Assembly: GCF_001687565.2 (NCBI RefSeq)
Contig: NZ_CP016534.2
Coordinates: 2,112,501 to 2,176,500 of the forward strand
Source: Planococcus antarcticus DSM 14505
GTDB taxonomy: Bacteria; Bacillota; Bacilli; Bacillales_A; Planococcaceae
Length of the DNA stretch: 64,000 nt
Direction: 5' to 3'
In this document: in pieces, positions 34,504-42,682 of the stretch
How positions within the stretch are numbered: position 1 is the first letter of the stretch
Layout of the letters: every line of letters starts with the position of its first letter
Translations under genes and position numbers: made by a program
The notes under the pieces: model-generated
The model's database searches: none
What the model was told of the DNA's origin: nothing
Seen by the model: only the letters and a program-made list of their open reading frames with translations

Positions 34504-36405
34504 TTAAATTTCAGCATTGACAGGCTCTAATGGTTTTTGAGTTTTCATATTCTGTCGATTAAAACCGAGTAGTCTCATTGCATTTAAGATAACAATCAAT
34601 ACACTGGCTTCATGTATGAACATGCCGGACGCCAAATGAATGGACCCCATTAGTACACCGCCCAAAAGAACGGCAACAATACCAACTGCAAAGAAAGTAT
34701 TTTGTTTCATATTCCGGATTGTGGCTTTGGATAACGAATAAGCATGGGAAAACTGCATCAATTTGTCAGCCATCAATACGACATCCGCAGTTTCCATTGA
34801 GATGTCAGTACCGCCTTCGCCCATTGCAAGTCCGATATCTGCAGTGGCAATTGCTGGCGCATCATTGACCCCGTCCCCTGCCATCGCGACTACATGACCC
34901 TGCTGTTTTAATTGCTTCACGAATGCGACTTTGTCTTCAGGTAGCAATTCCGCATGGAACTCATCCAGTCCGAGAGCTATAGCGACCAGCTCCGCAGTAT
35001 GCTGATTATCGCCTGTTAACATGACCATTTTCTGAATACCATTTGACCGCATCTGCGCTAGTGCAGGTACCGCATCTTCACGGATTTGGTCGGCAATTGA
35101 GAAGATTCCAGCCACTGCTCCATCCACAGCAGCAAAAACAGCAGTGTTCCCAGCTTTTTCCCGCTTTACTGCATATGCTTCTATTTCTTTTGATATGTTA
35201 ATTTTTTCAGCGTTCATGAGTTTTCGGTTACCGATTACTATCTGTCTTTCGTCCACAATGGCAGCTAGTCCGTTGCCTTTGATGACTCTGACTGCTTGTG
35301 GCTGTCTATTTAACGCTATTTTCTGTAACTCAGCTTCTTTAACAATCGTTTTACCAAGATGATGTTCAGAAACCATTTCCACTTGAGCGACTAACCGAAG
35401 CAACTCTTGCTCTTTATACAGATCAAAAACTTTAATAGCTGTTACTTCCGGCTTGCCTTTGGTCAAAGTACCGGTTTTATCGAATACGACTGTATCGACT
35501 TTAGAGAAACGGTCCATCACTTCTCCGCCTTTAATGAGAACGCCATTTTTCGCGCCGTTACCGATACCAGCCACACTAGAAACCGGTGCCCCAATAATCA
35601 ATGCGCCTGGACAAGCGATCACTAGAAATGTAATTGCTAAATGAAAATCTCTTGTTAAGACATACACCACAATCGACAGAACCACGACTGCAGGTGTATA
35701 AACATTTGCAAACTTATTTAAAAATTTTTCTGTTTTGGATTTTGATTCCTGTGCTTCTTCTACCAATTCAATGATTTTTGCGAATGTTGTATCATCTCCG
35801 ACTTTTTCAGCAATGATTTCGATATATCCTGAATCAATGACTGCACTGCTAAATACTTTATCTCCTTGCTTTTTCGAGGCTGGTATGGATTCTCCAGTAA
35901 TGGCAGCTTCATTCAATGAAGCGTGTCCGCTAATGATTTTTCCATCTACTGGCACTTTTCCGCCTGTCCGAATGATGACTTGATCTCCTTCAATGACTTC
36001 TTCTACGGGTACGGTTGCTTCGATGCCTTCACGAATGACAGTTGCTTCTTGTGGTGCCATATCCACTAATTTTTTTAATGACGACCGAGTTTTTTCTAAA
36101 GTATGCACTTCCAAGTAATCACCGAACAAGAACAAGAATGTTACAACTGCCGATTCTACATATTCTCCGATAACCAATGCCCCTATTACAGCGATTGTCA
36201 CGAGCATTTCAATACTGAATGCCTTCATCTTTAATGCTTGAAACGATTTAATGGCAATTGGAATTCCCGCGATGACTGTTGCAAAGATTAAAACAGTTTG
36301 CCGCATATCCGTATAGCCCGTAAGATGAAGCACCAACGCCAAGATCAGTAAGAAACCTGCTACAAATGTGATTGTTTTTTTATTTTTATGAACAAGTGCA
36401 AACAT
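34504..36405 (-). CDS. P1B-type heavy-metal ATPase with CPG transmembrane motif
   Basis: Metal-exporting P-type ATPase, 633 residues, about six to eight helices. Phosphorylation Asp309 in DKTGTLTKG; actuator TGES near 170-173; GDGVNDAPA near 500-508. The helix-6 metal motif is CPG (265-267, in IACPGALIIG) instead of the CPC, CPH or SPC of known subtypes, and the nucleotide-domain SEHP reads SEHH (346-349). There is no N-terminal HMA domain; a separate HMA protein is encoded divergently at 36820. An FNR-like box with a -10 lies upstream. Metal (Zn, Cd, Fe or other) cannot be assigned. Confidence 0.88.
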   Translation of the reverse strand: MFALVHKNKKTITFVAGFLLILALVLHLTGYTDMRQTVLIFATVIAGIPIAIKSFQALKMKAFSIEMLVTIAVIGALVIGEYVESAVVTFLFLFGDYLEVHTLEKTRSSLKKLVDMAPQEATVIREGIEATVPVEEVIEGDQVIIRTGGKVPVDGKIISGHASLNEAAITGESIPASKKQGDKVFSSAVIDSGYIEIIAEKVGDDTTFAKIIELVEEAQESKSKTEKFLNKFANVYTPAVVVLSIVVYVLTRDFHLAITFLVIACPGALIIGAPVSSVAGIGNGAKNGVLIKGGEVMDRFSKVDTVVFDKTGTLTKGKPEVTAIKVFDLYKEQELLRLVAQVEMVSEHHLGKTIVKEAELQKIALNRQPQAVRVIKGNGLAAIVDERQIVIGNRKLMNAEKINISKEIEAYAVKREKAGNTAVFAAVDGAVAGIFSIADQIREDAVPALAQMRSNGIQKMVMLTGDNQHTAELVAIALGLDEFHAELLPEDKVAFVKQLKQQGHVVAMAGDGVNDAPAIATADIGLAMGEGGTDISMETADVVLMADKLMQFSHAYSLSKATIRNMKQNTFFAVGIVAVLLGGVLMGSIHLASGMFIHEASVLIVILNAMRLLGFNRQNMKTQKPLEPVNAEI

Positions 36406-36457
36406 CTTCCCTCAGCTCCTCTTTCCATATTTTTATGACTCATGTCTAGATATCTTT

Positions 36458-36499
36458 ATATTAAATCAATTCATTTTTTTATAAATTGACGTCCATCAA
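36458..36499 (-). promoter_or_regulatory. FNR-like box 1 and -10 upstream of the CPG ATPase
   Basis: TTGACGTCCATCAA at 36486-36499 and, centred exactly 32 bp downstream on the minus strand, TAATAT (36458-36463). This is the geometry of a class II CRP/FNR-activated promoter (box centred near -41.5). Confidence 0.6.
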
Positions 36500-36748
36500 G
36501 TATTGGATAGCTAAGAGAAAGAATTTGTTTCAACTTTAGATTCTTAGATCTTTACAAGCAGAAAAGTCATTAATGAAGAGAGTTCGGACAATAGCTTTGG
36601 GACAAAGCATGCGCAGCGATTCAGGAGTATGTGTTCTTAGGAGCTGGTTTGCGAAATATCGACGGACTGAAATATATAGTTACTTACCAGATCCTCTGAT
36701 TTTTTAGAAATGAATACACATAAATTGTTGCAATATACATGGAGTAAG

Positions 36749-36790
36749 TTGACGTGGGTCAAGGAAGTACTCAATTGGAAATCCTATGCT
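36749..36790 (+). promoter_or_regulatory. FNR-like box 2 and -10 upstream of the HMA protein gene
   Basis: TTGACGTGGGTCAA at 36749-36762 and TATGCT at 36785-36790, centres 32 bp apart, 58 nt before the ATG of the chaperone gene. The rest of 36500-36748 holds nothing recognised. Confidence 0.6.
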
Positions 36791-36819
36791 GAAGGTAGTA
36801 AAAGAAAGGAATGATCTAA

Positions 36820-37029
36820 ATGACTTTAGTTAAATTCCAATTAGAACCTTTGACTTGCCCTTCTTGTATTAAAAAAATTGAAGGGAAAGTCGAAAAAATG
36901 GACGGTGTGGAAGAAGTAAAAGTATTATTTAATTCCAGTAAAGTAAAGACGGTTTTTGATAAAGACAAAGTGACTTCCGAGGAATTGAAGAAGGTCATCG
37001 AGAAACTCGGTTATCCAGTGGTGGCTTAG
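36820..37029 (+). CDS. CopZ-like HMA-domain metallochaperone
   Basis: 69-residue heavy-metal-associated domain with CXXC at Cys13-Pro-Ser-Cys16 (the family usually reads MxCxxC; here LTCPSC). The ferredoxin-like fold fits throughout, with VEKMDGVEEVKVLFNSSKV and ELKKVIEKLGYPV. Probably carries Cu or another thiophilic metal in the cytoplasm to the divergent ATPase, which itself lacks an HMA domain. AAAGGAATG precedes the ATG. Confidence 0.88.
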   Translation: MTLVKFQLEPLTCPSCIKKIEGKVEKMDGVEEVKVLFNSSKVKTVFDKDKVTSEELKKVIEKLGYPVVA

Positions 37030-37210
37030 CAGCAGTGAACCAGTTGGCGTCACTAATCAACTAAATAAAAAAATCAGCAAAGAATTATTTTCTTTGCTGA
37101 TTTTTAATTTCGCACCTTTTCTTATAGTTTTATTAGCAGCAGACAGAGACAGGTCAGACACTACTTTCATGATGGATTCGATTTCAAAATAGTTATTAGC
37201 ATTTCTTCTT

Positions 37211-37255
37211 AACTTGATGTACATCAAGTTTTTCTTTAGAAATTCGCGATAAACT
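37211..37255 (+). promoter_or_regulatory. FNR-like box 3 (perfect 20-bp palindrome) and -10 upstream of the flavodoxin gene
   Basis: AACTTGATGTACATCAAGTT (37211-37230) is a perfect palindrome containing the exact TTGAT-N4-ATCAA consensus of FNR. TAAACT at 37250-37255 is centred 32 bp downstream of the box centre. Implied start of transcription near 37262. Confidence 0.7.
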
Positions 37256-37292
37256 AAAGATAGAAGATAAGTCAGAATCAGGAGTGATTGCT

Positions 37293-37778
37293 ATGTTACA
37301 AGTGCTCATTCTCTACACCAGCTCTACTGGTCATACAGAAGAAATAGCCGATTTACTGGAAAAGCAACTGGATTCAAGGATGTGTAAAGTGACTTCGGAG
37401 AATTTTGAAATGGGTGATATGGAAACTCGACACTTGCTTCAATTTGACGGTATTCTATTTGGTACCTATACGTACGACGATGGAGATCTTCCTTTTGAAA
37501 CAGATATTTTTTGTGACACGCTGCGAACCGTCGATTTAACCGGCAAAGTGGTCGGTGTTTTCGGATCAGGTGATACTGCTTACGAACAATTCTGTTCAGC
37601 AGTTGATTTGATGAAAATGGAATTTACGCAGCAAAATGCTCAAGTAATCCAACATTCCGTCAAAATCGACTTGTCTCCTGACACGCAAGAAGACTTGCAA
37701 TCCATCAAAAAACTAGCAGATGAGTTTCAACAAACTACTTTAAATCTAATTTCCCTTAAAGAAACCAGAAATGTTTAA
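37293..37778 (+). CDS. Flavodoxin-like protein
   Basis: 161-residue FMN-binding electron carrier. The phosphate loop TSSTGHTEEIA is at residues 9-19, the aromatic FMN loop at GTYTYDDGDLP near 56-66, and GVFGSGDTAYEQFCSAVDLM near 88-107 is the third flavodoxin loop. ATG at 37293 has GGAG 8 nt before it; an upstream GTG sits on the ribosome-binding site. Heads a three-gene unit with the two following genes and is probably induced at low oxygen, judging from the FNR-like box. Flavodoxin substitution for ferredoxin under iron limitation is the usual role. Confidence 0.85.
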   Translation: MLQVLILYTSSTGHTEEIADLLEKQLDSRMCKVTSENFEMGDMETRHLLQFDGILFGTYTYDDGDLPFETDIFCDTLRTVDLTGKVVGVFGSGDTAYEQFCSAVDLMKMEFTQQNAQVIQHSVKIDLSPDTQEDLQSIKKLADEFQQTTLNLISLKETRNV

Positions 37779-37808
37779 TTTACACTTCAAAAAAAGGAGG
37801 AAACAATA

Positions 37809-37997
37809 ATGAAAAAACAACAGTCCGGTAGCTGTGATTGCATTCAAGAAATAGATCGTATGATTGATGAAGGATTAAGCGGGGGTACGATTAATCCAAA
37901 GTACACGAAAGTTCACAGGAAACTAAAAGAAAAATACCAATCTCCGTCTTTTGATTTATCTGTTGAATTACCCAAGAAAGGAGAAGAAATAAAATGA
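37809..37997 (+). CDS. Small conserved protein, IDRMI-EGL family (copy 1)
   Basis: 62 residues, AAAGGAGG before the ATG. Its centre, QEIDRMIDEGLSGGTINPKY then TKVHRKLKEKY, is strongly similar to the 63-residue protein at 57887 (NAIDRMINEGLGSGSINPSY then TEVHLKLKEKQ). The N-terminus here adds a CDC motif. No known domain recognised; soluble, helical, basic. Both copies lie in FNR-box-associated groups. Overlaps the next gene by 4 nt. Confidence 0.75.
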   Translation: MKKQQSGSCDCIQEIDRMIDEGLSGGTINPKYTKVHRKLKEKYQSPSFDLSVELPKKGEEIK

Positions 37998-38359
37998 ATG
38001 CGCTTCAGTTAATTTCAGCTTTATCCGTTGATTTTACCTTTGATACGCTTTTGCATGAGCATAGTGCCTTTTTGATTATCGGAATTTTGGTTCTTTTCGC
38101 ATCAATCGTGATGGGTGCAGCTAGGTTTGTAATCATCCAAACGATTGCTCTGACTCTTTTCTTTGTCACCGTCGAGACATTCTCCAATCCAACTTACCTG
38201 GTACTGGTTGTTTTGCAAGTCGGATTTGGCGTGTGGATGATTTGGAAAGTAAAAACCGTAATCGATACAAGTTATTATCGACATTCCGAAAAAACGCATA
38301 AAAGACCTCGTGATATTACAAGAGGCGGCAATGCAGGAACAGGTCATGTACTCTATTGA
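37994..38359 (+). CDS. Membrane protein coupled to the IDRMI-EGL small protein
   Basis: 121 residues, three helices (about 24-44, 47-62, 67-85) and a cytoplasmic basic tail with His, Lys and Arg (YYRHSEKTHKRPRD). The ATG overlaps the preceding stop (ATGA), so the two products are made together. Family unknown. The His/Arg tail is compatible with metal or nucleic-acid contact, an inference only. Confidence 0.7.
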   Translation: MNALQLISALSVDFTFDTLLHEHSAFLIIGILVLFASIVMGAARFVIIQTIALTLFFVTVETFSNPTYLVLVVLQVGFGVWMIWKVKTVIDTSYYRHSEKTHKRPRDITRGGNAGTGHVLY

Positions 38360-38379
38360 AGAAGACTAGATAATCCATA

Positions 38380-38423
38380 AAAACGCCTATTCATTGCCGT
38401 CAAAGGCGCTGAATAGACGTTTT
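38380..38423. terminator. Terminator after the flavodoxin unit
   Basis: AAAACG-CCTATTCA / TGAATAG-ACGTTTT stem with a 16-nt loop that itself holds a short GCC/GGC pair, followed by T6; can also stop the convergent lipoprotein transcript. Confidence 0.8.
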
Positions 38424-38436
38424 TTGATGGCCAAAA

Positions 38437-38913
38437 TTATTCTACAGCAAACGCTGACGCAATCGAGATTTCAAAAAAAGCTTGTTCTTGTGTCAAAAAG
38501 GTTTTGACAAGTCGATACTCACCTGGAACTAAAACAATCCCTAATTTTTCAATAGAAAATACCATAGTTGTTTTTTGTCCGGCTGATAACACATTACCAA
38601 AGTCAGTCATATTCGGGTTATTAATAAATACAGCATCAGAATGAGTCAAAATATACCATTCACCGTCTTTTTTAAATTCAATATGAAAATATTCTCCGAA
38701 ACCAAAGTCCTGCATACTGTCATTCTTAATAGTTGTGACAATAACAGAAGGCGTTTCTGCAAAAATTTGCTCATCCAGAAGCAGCGACAGCCCCGATTTA
38801 CTGGAAGCCATTTCTTGATCGGGCGACGGATCTGTCAAAGTCGTCATCGGTGGTTCTACACCACAAGCTGCGAACAAAACCGCAATAAGCGCGAGCCCTA
38901 TTATTTTTTTCAT
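38437..38913 (-). CDS. Lipoprotein with Ig-like domain, behind an FNR-like box
   Basis: 158-residue lipoprotein from the ATG at 38913 (AGAGGTGG upstream). Lipobox FAAC with Cys near residue 17, then a Pro/Asp-rich linker and one beta-sandwich domain (about 45-155) resembling the Ig-like domains of Bacillus lipoproteins, with NVLSAGQKTTMVF and VPGEYRLVKTF as strand marks. Function unknown. FNR-like box 4 and a TATGCT -10 lie directly upstream. Confidence 0.75.
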   Translation of the reverse strand: MKKIIGLALIAVLFAACGVEPPMTTLTDPSPDQEMASSKSGLSLLLDEQIFAETPSVIVTTIKNDSMQDFGFGEYFHIEFKKDGEWYILTHSDAVFINNPNMTDFGNVLSAGQKTTMVFSIEKLGIVLVPGEYRLVKTFLTQEQAFFEISIASAFAVE

Positions 38914-38932
38914 AATTTCCACCTCTATCTTT

Positions 38933-38974
38933 AGCATAACTCCTCAATTGCCAGATTACTTTGACGCATATCAA
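38933..38974 (-). promoter_or_regulatory. FNR-like box 4 and -10 upstream of the lipoprotein gene
   Basis: TTGACGCATATCAA at 38961-38974; on the minus strand TATGCT at 38938-38933, centre-to-centre 32 bp, the same -10 sequence as box 2. Confidence 0.65.
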
Positions 38975-39053
38975 GTCTGTAGAAAGCCAATATATGCAAC
39001 GTTAAATTTTAAAAATAAGGGATTGATAAAAAAATTAGCCCGCGAAATTATAA

Positions 39054-39069
39054 CCTAACGATCGTTAGG
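39054..39069. promoter_or_regulatory. Probable TetR operator
   Basis: CCTAACGATCGTTAGG is a 16-bp perfect palindrome with the AACGATCGTT centre common in TetR/QacR-type operators, ending 2 nt before the AGGTG ribosome-binding site of the TetR gene; autoregulation is likely. Confidence 0.7.
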
Positions 39070-39080
39070 AAGGTGAAGAA

Positions 39081-39659
39081 ATGAAAGCTGATCTTATTCT
39101 CCAAACTGCTATAAGCCATTTTGCTAAAGAAGGCTACGAAGGTGCTTCACTCAGCAAAATCGCTGAAGAAGTAGGAATCAAAAAACCATCGATTTATGCC
39201 CATTACAAAGGAAAAGACAATTTATTTTTATCTGCATTGCAGTACTCGTTTCATACTCAAAAAATTCAATTGGCAAGCTATTTTGATTCCATGCGAGAAG
39301 AATCTTTGGAATCTCTGTTATTGGGTTATTTTGAATGGTTGGCAAAAGAAAGCAGAGACAATGAACGAACGAAGTTCATCTTGCGTGTTGCTTATTTTCC
39401 ACCACTTAAATTAGAAAAAGAAGTCGGTGAGTTGTTTAATCCATTTTTTGACACGATGCATCAGCATCTTACTCGGATATTACGAGAAAGACATCGCTAT
39501 GAAAACGTGTTACATTCTGTGGATTTTTCAAATACAGCGTTAGCTTATCTGACCGTAATCGAAGGAACGATGTCTGAACTTGTCTACAGCGGCATCGAAC
39601 GATACGAAAAGCGACTTCAAGCTATCTGGCCGATTTTTTGGCGCGGCTTAATCAATTAA
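39081..39659 (+). CDS. TetR/AcrR family transcriptional regulator
   Basis: 192-residue repressor. The DNA-binding helix-turn-helix is at about 24-45 (SLSKIAEEVGIKKPSIYAHYKGKDNLF, the signature of the family). The C-terminal ligand domain has the GTMSELVYSGIERYEKR helix common in regulators next to multidrug exporters. It probably controls itself and the adjacent MFS gene through the palindrome at 39054. The target exporter is now interrupted by a stop codon. Confidence 0.9.
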   Translation: MKADLILQTAISHFAKEGYEGASLSKIAEEVGIKKPSIYAHYKGKDNLFLSALQYSFHTQKIQLASYFDSMREESLESLLLGYFEWLAKESRDNERTKFILRVAYFPPLKLEKEVGELFNPFFDTMHQHLTRILRERHRYENVLHSVDFSNTALAYLTVIEGTMSELVYSGIERYEKRLQAIWPIFWRGLIN

Positions 39660-39736
39660 TATACGGATGGATTTCATTCTGCCCACAACAGACTAGAAAC
39701 ACCTATTAAGCACGAAGATTAAAAGGAGATCACTAC

Positions 39737-40915
39737 ATGAAAACAAATAAATTAGTTCTTTCAACTTTACTACTCAATCCATTTATCGCATTTCTAGGGA
39801 TTGGACTGGTCATTCCAGTAACCCCGACCATTATGAACGAATTAAGCATTTCAGGAACCGTTGTCGGCTATATGGTTTCTGCTTTTGCTTTAGCCCAGCT
39901 CGTCGCCTCACCTATTGCTGGGCGATGGGTAGATAATGTCGGTCGTGAGCCGATGATCATTATCGGTCTGTTAATCTTCAGTATTTCCGAATTTTTATTC
40001 GGTATTGGTGAAACGGTAGAAGTGCTGTTTGCCTCTCGTATTCTCGGGGGTGTCAGTGCAGCCTTTATTATGCCGGCTGTTACTGCTTATATTGCCGACA
40101 TTACGACAAGCAGCACGCGACCAAAAGCTTTAGGTTATATGTCTGCGGCGATTTCTACCGGCTTTATCATCGGTCCAGGAATTGGTGGTTTCTTAGCTGA
40201 TATCAGCACAAGACTTCCCTTCTTCTTTGCAGCAGGATTCGGTTTGTTTGCGACGATTTTGTCACTTATCACATGAAAAGAACCAAATCGCAGTTACGAA
40301 GTTGAGGAAAAACACCAGCCCCTGCCAAAATCAGGATGGAAGCGAATTTTTTCGCCGATGTATTTTATCGCCTTTATGGTTATCCTCATATCGTCATTTG
40401 GTCTGGCCGCATTCGAATCGCTGTTCGCTTTATTCGTTGATCACAAGTTCGGCTTTACGGCAAAAGATATCGCCGTTATCATATCACTCGGCGCAATTGT
40501 CGGAGTCATTTTTCAAGTAGGTCTATTTGATAAACTGACGCGGTGGCTCGGTGAAATCCGCTTAATTCGTTATAGTCTTCTTGTGTCAACCATTCTGGTA
40601 TTTATTATGACATTCGTTACGAGTTATTGGTCAATTTTGCTCGTAACCATGGTCGTGTTTGTCGGCTTCGACTTGATGCGTCCCGCTGTCACCACTTATC
40701 TGTCACGAATTGCCGGGAATGAACAAGGCTTTGCTGGTGGAATGAACTCCATGTTTACAAGCATCGGCAATATCTTCGGTCCGATTATTGGAGGCATCCT
40801 GTTCGACATCGATTTAAACTATCCGTTCTATTTTGCTACAGTCGTCTTAGCAGTAGGAATTGCATTGACGTATTTATGGAAACGTCCAGCGTTTTCAGAA
40901 CCAAAAAGGATCTAA
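39737..40915 (+). pseudogene. MFS multidrug exporter (NorA/Bmr-like) split by an in-frame TGA
   Basis: Twelve-helix drug:H+ antiporter of 392 codons. The first 179 codons include GRWVDNVGREPMII (motif A, near 62-75) and GYMSAAISTGFIIGPGIGG (motif C, near 136-154). The frame is interrupted by TGA at 40274-40276 (codon 180) and continues without any shift as KEPNRSYEVEEKHQPLPK then the second half to the TAA at 40915. TGG (Trp) to TGA would be a single G to A change, and Trp at this loop position is common (WKEP). A start at 40358 without ribosome-binding site could not rescue function. AAAAGGAG precedes the original ATG. Confidence 0.88.
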
Positions 40916-41009
40916 ACCTTCTTTTAATTAACTCCCAGCAGGAAACGATCTTCATTTGTTTTCTGGTGGGGGGGTGTATTAACTATCTGGCTTGGAGAAT
41001 TCGTGTTTG

Positions 41010-41093
41010 TTTGCGAGATAGTGGGTGTAGTTTGCGGAATTCCAGCGTTTGTTTGCGGAATATCATGTTTTGTTTGCACAATCGGAAATCCCC
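41010..41093. repeat. 21-nt tandem repeat array 1 (four units)
   Basis: TTTGCG/TTTGCA occurs at 41010, 41031, 41052 and 41073, exactly 21 nt apart; typical unit TTTGCGGAATATCATGTTTTG. Lies in the 400-nt gap between the MFS and GNAT genes; the rest of the gap shows nothing. Same family as arrays at 44787 and 45834. Confidence 0.8.
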
Positions 41094-41327
41094 TCGCTAA
41101 AGTTCGGCACATTCACTCCTACGATTTCTAAAATAACTAGGTATTGATCGAGCTGGAGAAATAACAGCGTTTATTTTCAATTGTGATTTTTTAATTGAGA
41201 TCTTTAGTAAGATTACAGTACGGATAGATTGCTTCGTTAAATTTTTTTACCTCTCGCTCACCATCAATTCGTATAGCTATGTATGCTATGATTTGTTTAC
41301 GAAATTTCTTTAAGTAGGAGTGAGTAT

Positions 41328-41849
41328 ATGAAGATACGCAAAGCCGAACTAAGAGATGCACCGGCCATAGCAAAAGTACACGTGGATAGCTGGAGAACAA
41401 CTTATAAAGACATTTTGCCAAGTGGCTTTCTAAATAGTTTATCCTATAAAAAGCGGACTGCATTATGGGAGCAAAACCTTGCAGAAAAAGGAAATTATGT
41501 ACTAGTTGCAGAGACTGATGAAGGCACTATCGTTGGCTTTGGCACTGCTGCAAAGAGAGACACCAATAGAGTCGACAGATCGGGCGATTTGACTTCTATT
41601 TACTTGCTTGAAGATTATCAAGGGCAAGGCATTGGAAAAATGTTGTTGAAAAATTTGTTCCTGCACTTCAAACAATTAGATTATGAGAGAATCTTTGTGG
41701 AAGTGCTAGAAGACAATAAAACACGATTTTTCTATGAGTATTATGGAGCAAAACTGATCCATACAGTTCAGCTGAAATTTGATGAAAAAATACTAAACGA
41801 ATTGATCTATGAGTGGGAGAATCTAGACAAAGTGCTGGAGAAACTTTAA
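41328..41849 (+). CDS. GNAT family N-acetyltransferase
   Basis: 173 residues; motif A in IYLLEDYQGQGIGKMLLKN near 88-106 (Q-x-x-G-I-G), N-terminal MKIRKAELRDAPAIAKVHVDSWRTTYKDILP typical of the RimI/PhnO-like group, and C-terminal FYEYYGAKLIHT. TAGGAGTG upstream of the ATG. Intact, in contrast to many neighbours. Substrate unknown. Confidence 0.88.
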   Translation: MKIRKAELRDAPAIAKVHVDSWRTTYKDILPSGFLNSLSYKKRTALWEQNLAEKGNYVLVAETDEGTIVGFGTAAKRDTNRVDRSGDLTSIYLLEDYQGQGIGKMLLKNLFLHFKQLDYERIFVEVLEDNKTRFFYEYYGAKLIHTVQLKFDEKILNELIYEWENLDKVLEKL

Positions 41850-41867
41850 ATCGTGTTGTATAAAAAG

Positions 41868-41896
41868 AAAACCGTCCTTTAGCTAAAGGGCGGTTT
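41868..41896. terminator. Terminator after GNAT gene
   Basis: AAACCGTCCTTT/AAAGGGCGGTTT stem (one T-G pair) with an AGCT loop and T-tail. Confidence 0.85.
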
Positions 41897-41912
41897 TTGC
41901 TTATTGCTACGG

Positions 41913-42299
41913 CTAGAGCATTTGCGTTAGCTGAATCAGATTGCCGCACGTGTCATCGAAAACAGCTATTTTGACAGTGCCCATTTCTGTCGGCACTACA
42001 GTGAAAATTACACCGTGTTCAAGCAATCGCTCATACTCTTTTTGGACATCATCTACGCCAAACATCGTAGCCGGAACGCCTTCCGCGAAAATCTTCTGTT
42101 GGTATTCTTTGGCGGCCGGATGAACGTTCGGTTCAAGCACAAGCTCTGTTCCTTGTTGATTGTCTGGAGACACAACTGTAATCCACCTGAATTCTCATAT
42201 AGGTAAATCGTGCTTTTTCACAAAGCCGAGCGTTTCCGAATAGAATTTCAATGCCTCGTCTTGATCTTCAACAAATAGACTGGTTACGATGATGTTCAT
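41913..42299 (-). pseudogene. VOC family (glyoxalase-like) protein with internal TGA
   Basis: Reading 128 codons from the ATG at 42299 (GGAGGCAAATC upstream) gives an N-terminal VOC half (IIVTSLFVEDQDEALKFYSE, then LGFVKKHDLP), a TGA at 42195-42197 (codon 35), and the frame goes on with EFRWITVVSPDNQQGTELVLE and the C-terminal half ending FDDTCGNLIQLTQM. Metal-binding His/Glu positions of the fold appear kept. One substitution (CGA or GGA to TGA) explains the break. It follows an ArsR gene on the same strand, a common pairing. Confidence 0.85.
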
Positions 42300-42328
42300 A
42301 CTGATTTGCCTCCTTTGATATGTGTTAA

Positions 42329-42604
42329 CTACTTGATCCAATCCTCAAGCAAATTTTCCAATGTTTTTTTGTTGAAAGTTAGCACCTGGCACTTCCCCTT
42401 TCTAGTTGATTTCACCAGCTCTGCTTCATCTAATATGGAGAGGTGTTTTGCGATTGCCTGCCGAGAAATAACGAGATTGTGCTTCGTAATCAGGCGAACT
42501 GTTAGTTCGTATAAAGTCATTTCATTATGTTTGGACAGTTCGTCCTGTATTAATCGCCGTGTCGAGTCATTGAGTGCTTTGAATATTACGTCTTTGTTCT
42601 ACAT
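42329..42604 (-). pseudogene. ArsR-family regulator with TAG as second codon
   Basis: Winged-helix regulator: frame from 42604 reads Met-stop-NKDVIFKALNDSTRRLIQDE then the recognition helix region SRQAIAKHLSILDEAELV and wing KGKCQVLTF. The only ATG (42604) is followed at once by TAG; the next in-frame ATG is at 42520, after the first helices. The gene is therefore silent or starts abnormally. No metal-binding CVC is seen, so it belongs to the SdpR-like rather than the metal-sensing ArsR group. Confidence 0.7.
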
Positions 42605-42610
42605 GCACCG

Positions 42611-42640
42611 ATTATACGCAACTATTTAGTTGCATGTAAA
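42611..42640 (-). promoter_or_regulatory. ArsR-gene promoter with operator in the spacer
   Basis: -35 TTTACA (42640-42635), 18-bp spacer, -10 TATAAT (42616-42611) on the minus strand. The spacer contains the perfect palindrome GCAACTA-TT-TAGTTGC (42618-42633). The ATG lies 6 nt after the -10, which would make the mRNA leaderless. Confidence 0.7.
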
Positions 42641-42682
42641 GAATGATGAAAGACCAAACATCCTAGGCATTCGGTCTTTTGA

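Noticed and set aside
41010..41093. CRISPR array
   Set aside because: The period is 21 nt with only a 6-nt fixed core; real arrays have 24-37 nt repeats and longer unique spacers, and no cas genes are present.
41191..41463. 90-residue minus-strand ORF
   Set aside because: Overlaps the start of an intact GNAT gene in antisense; no ribosome-binding site or domain.
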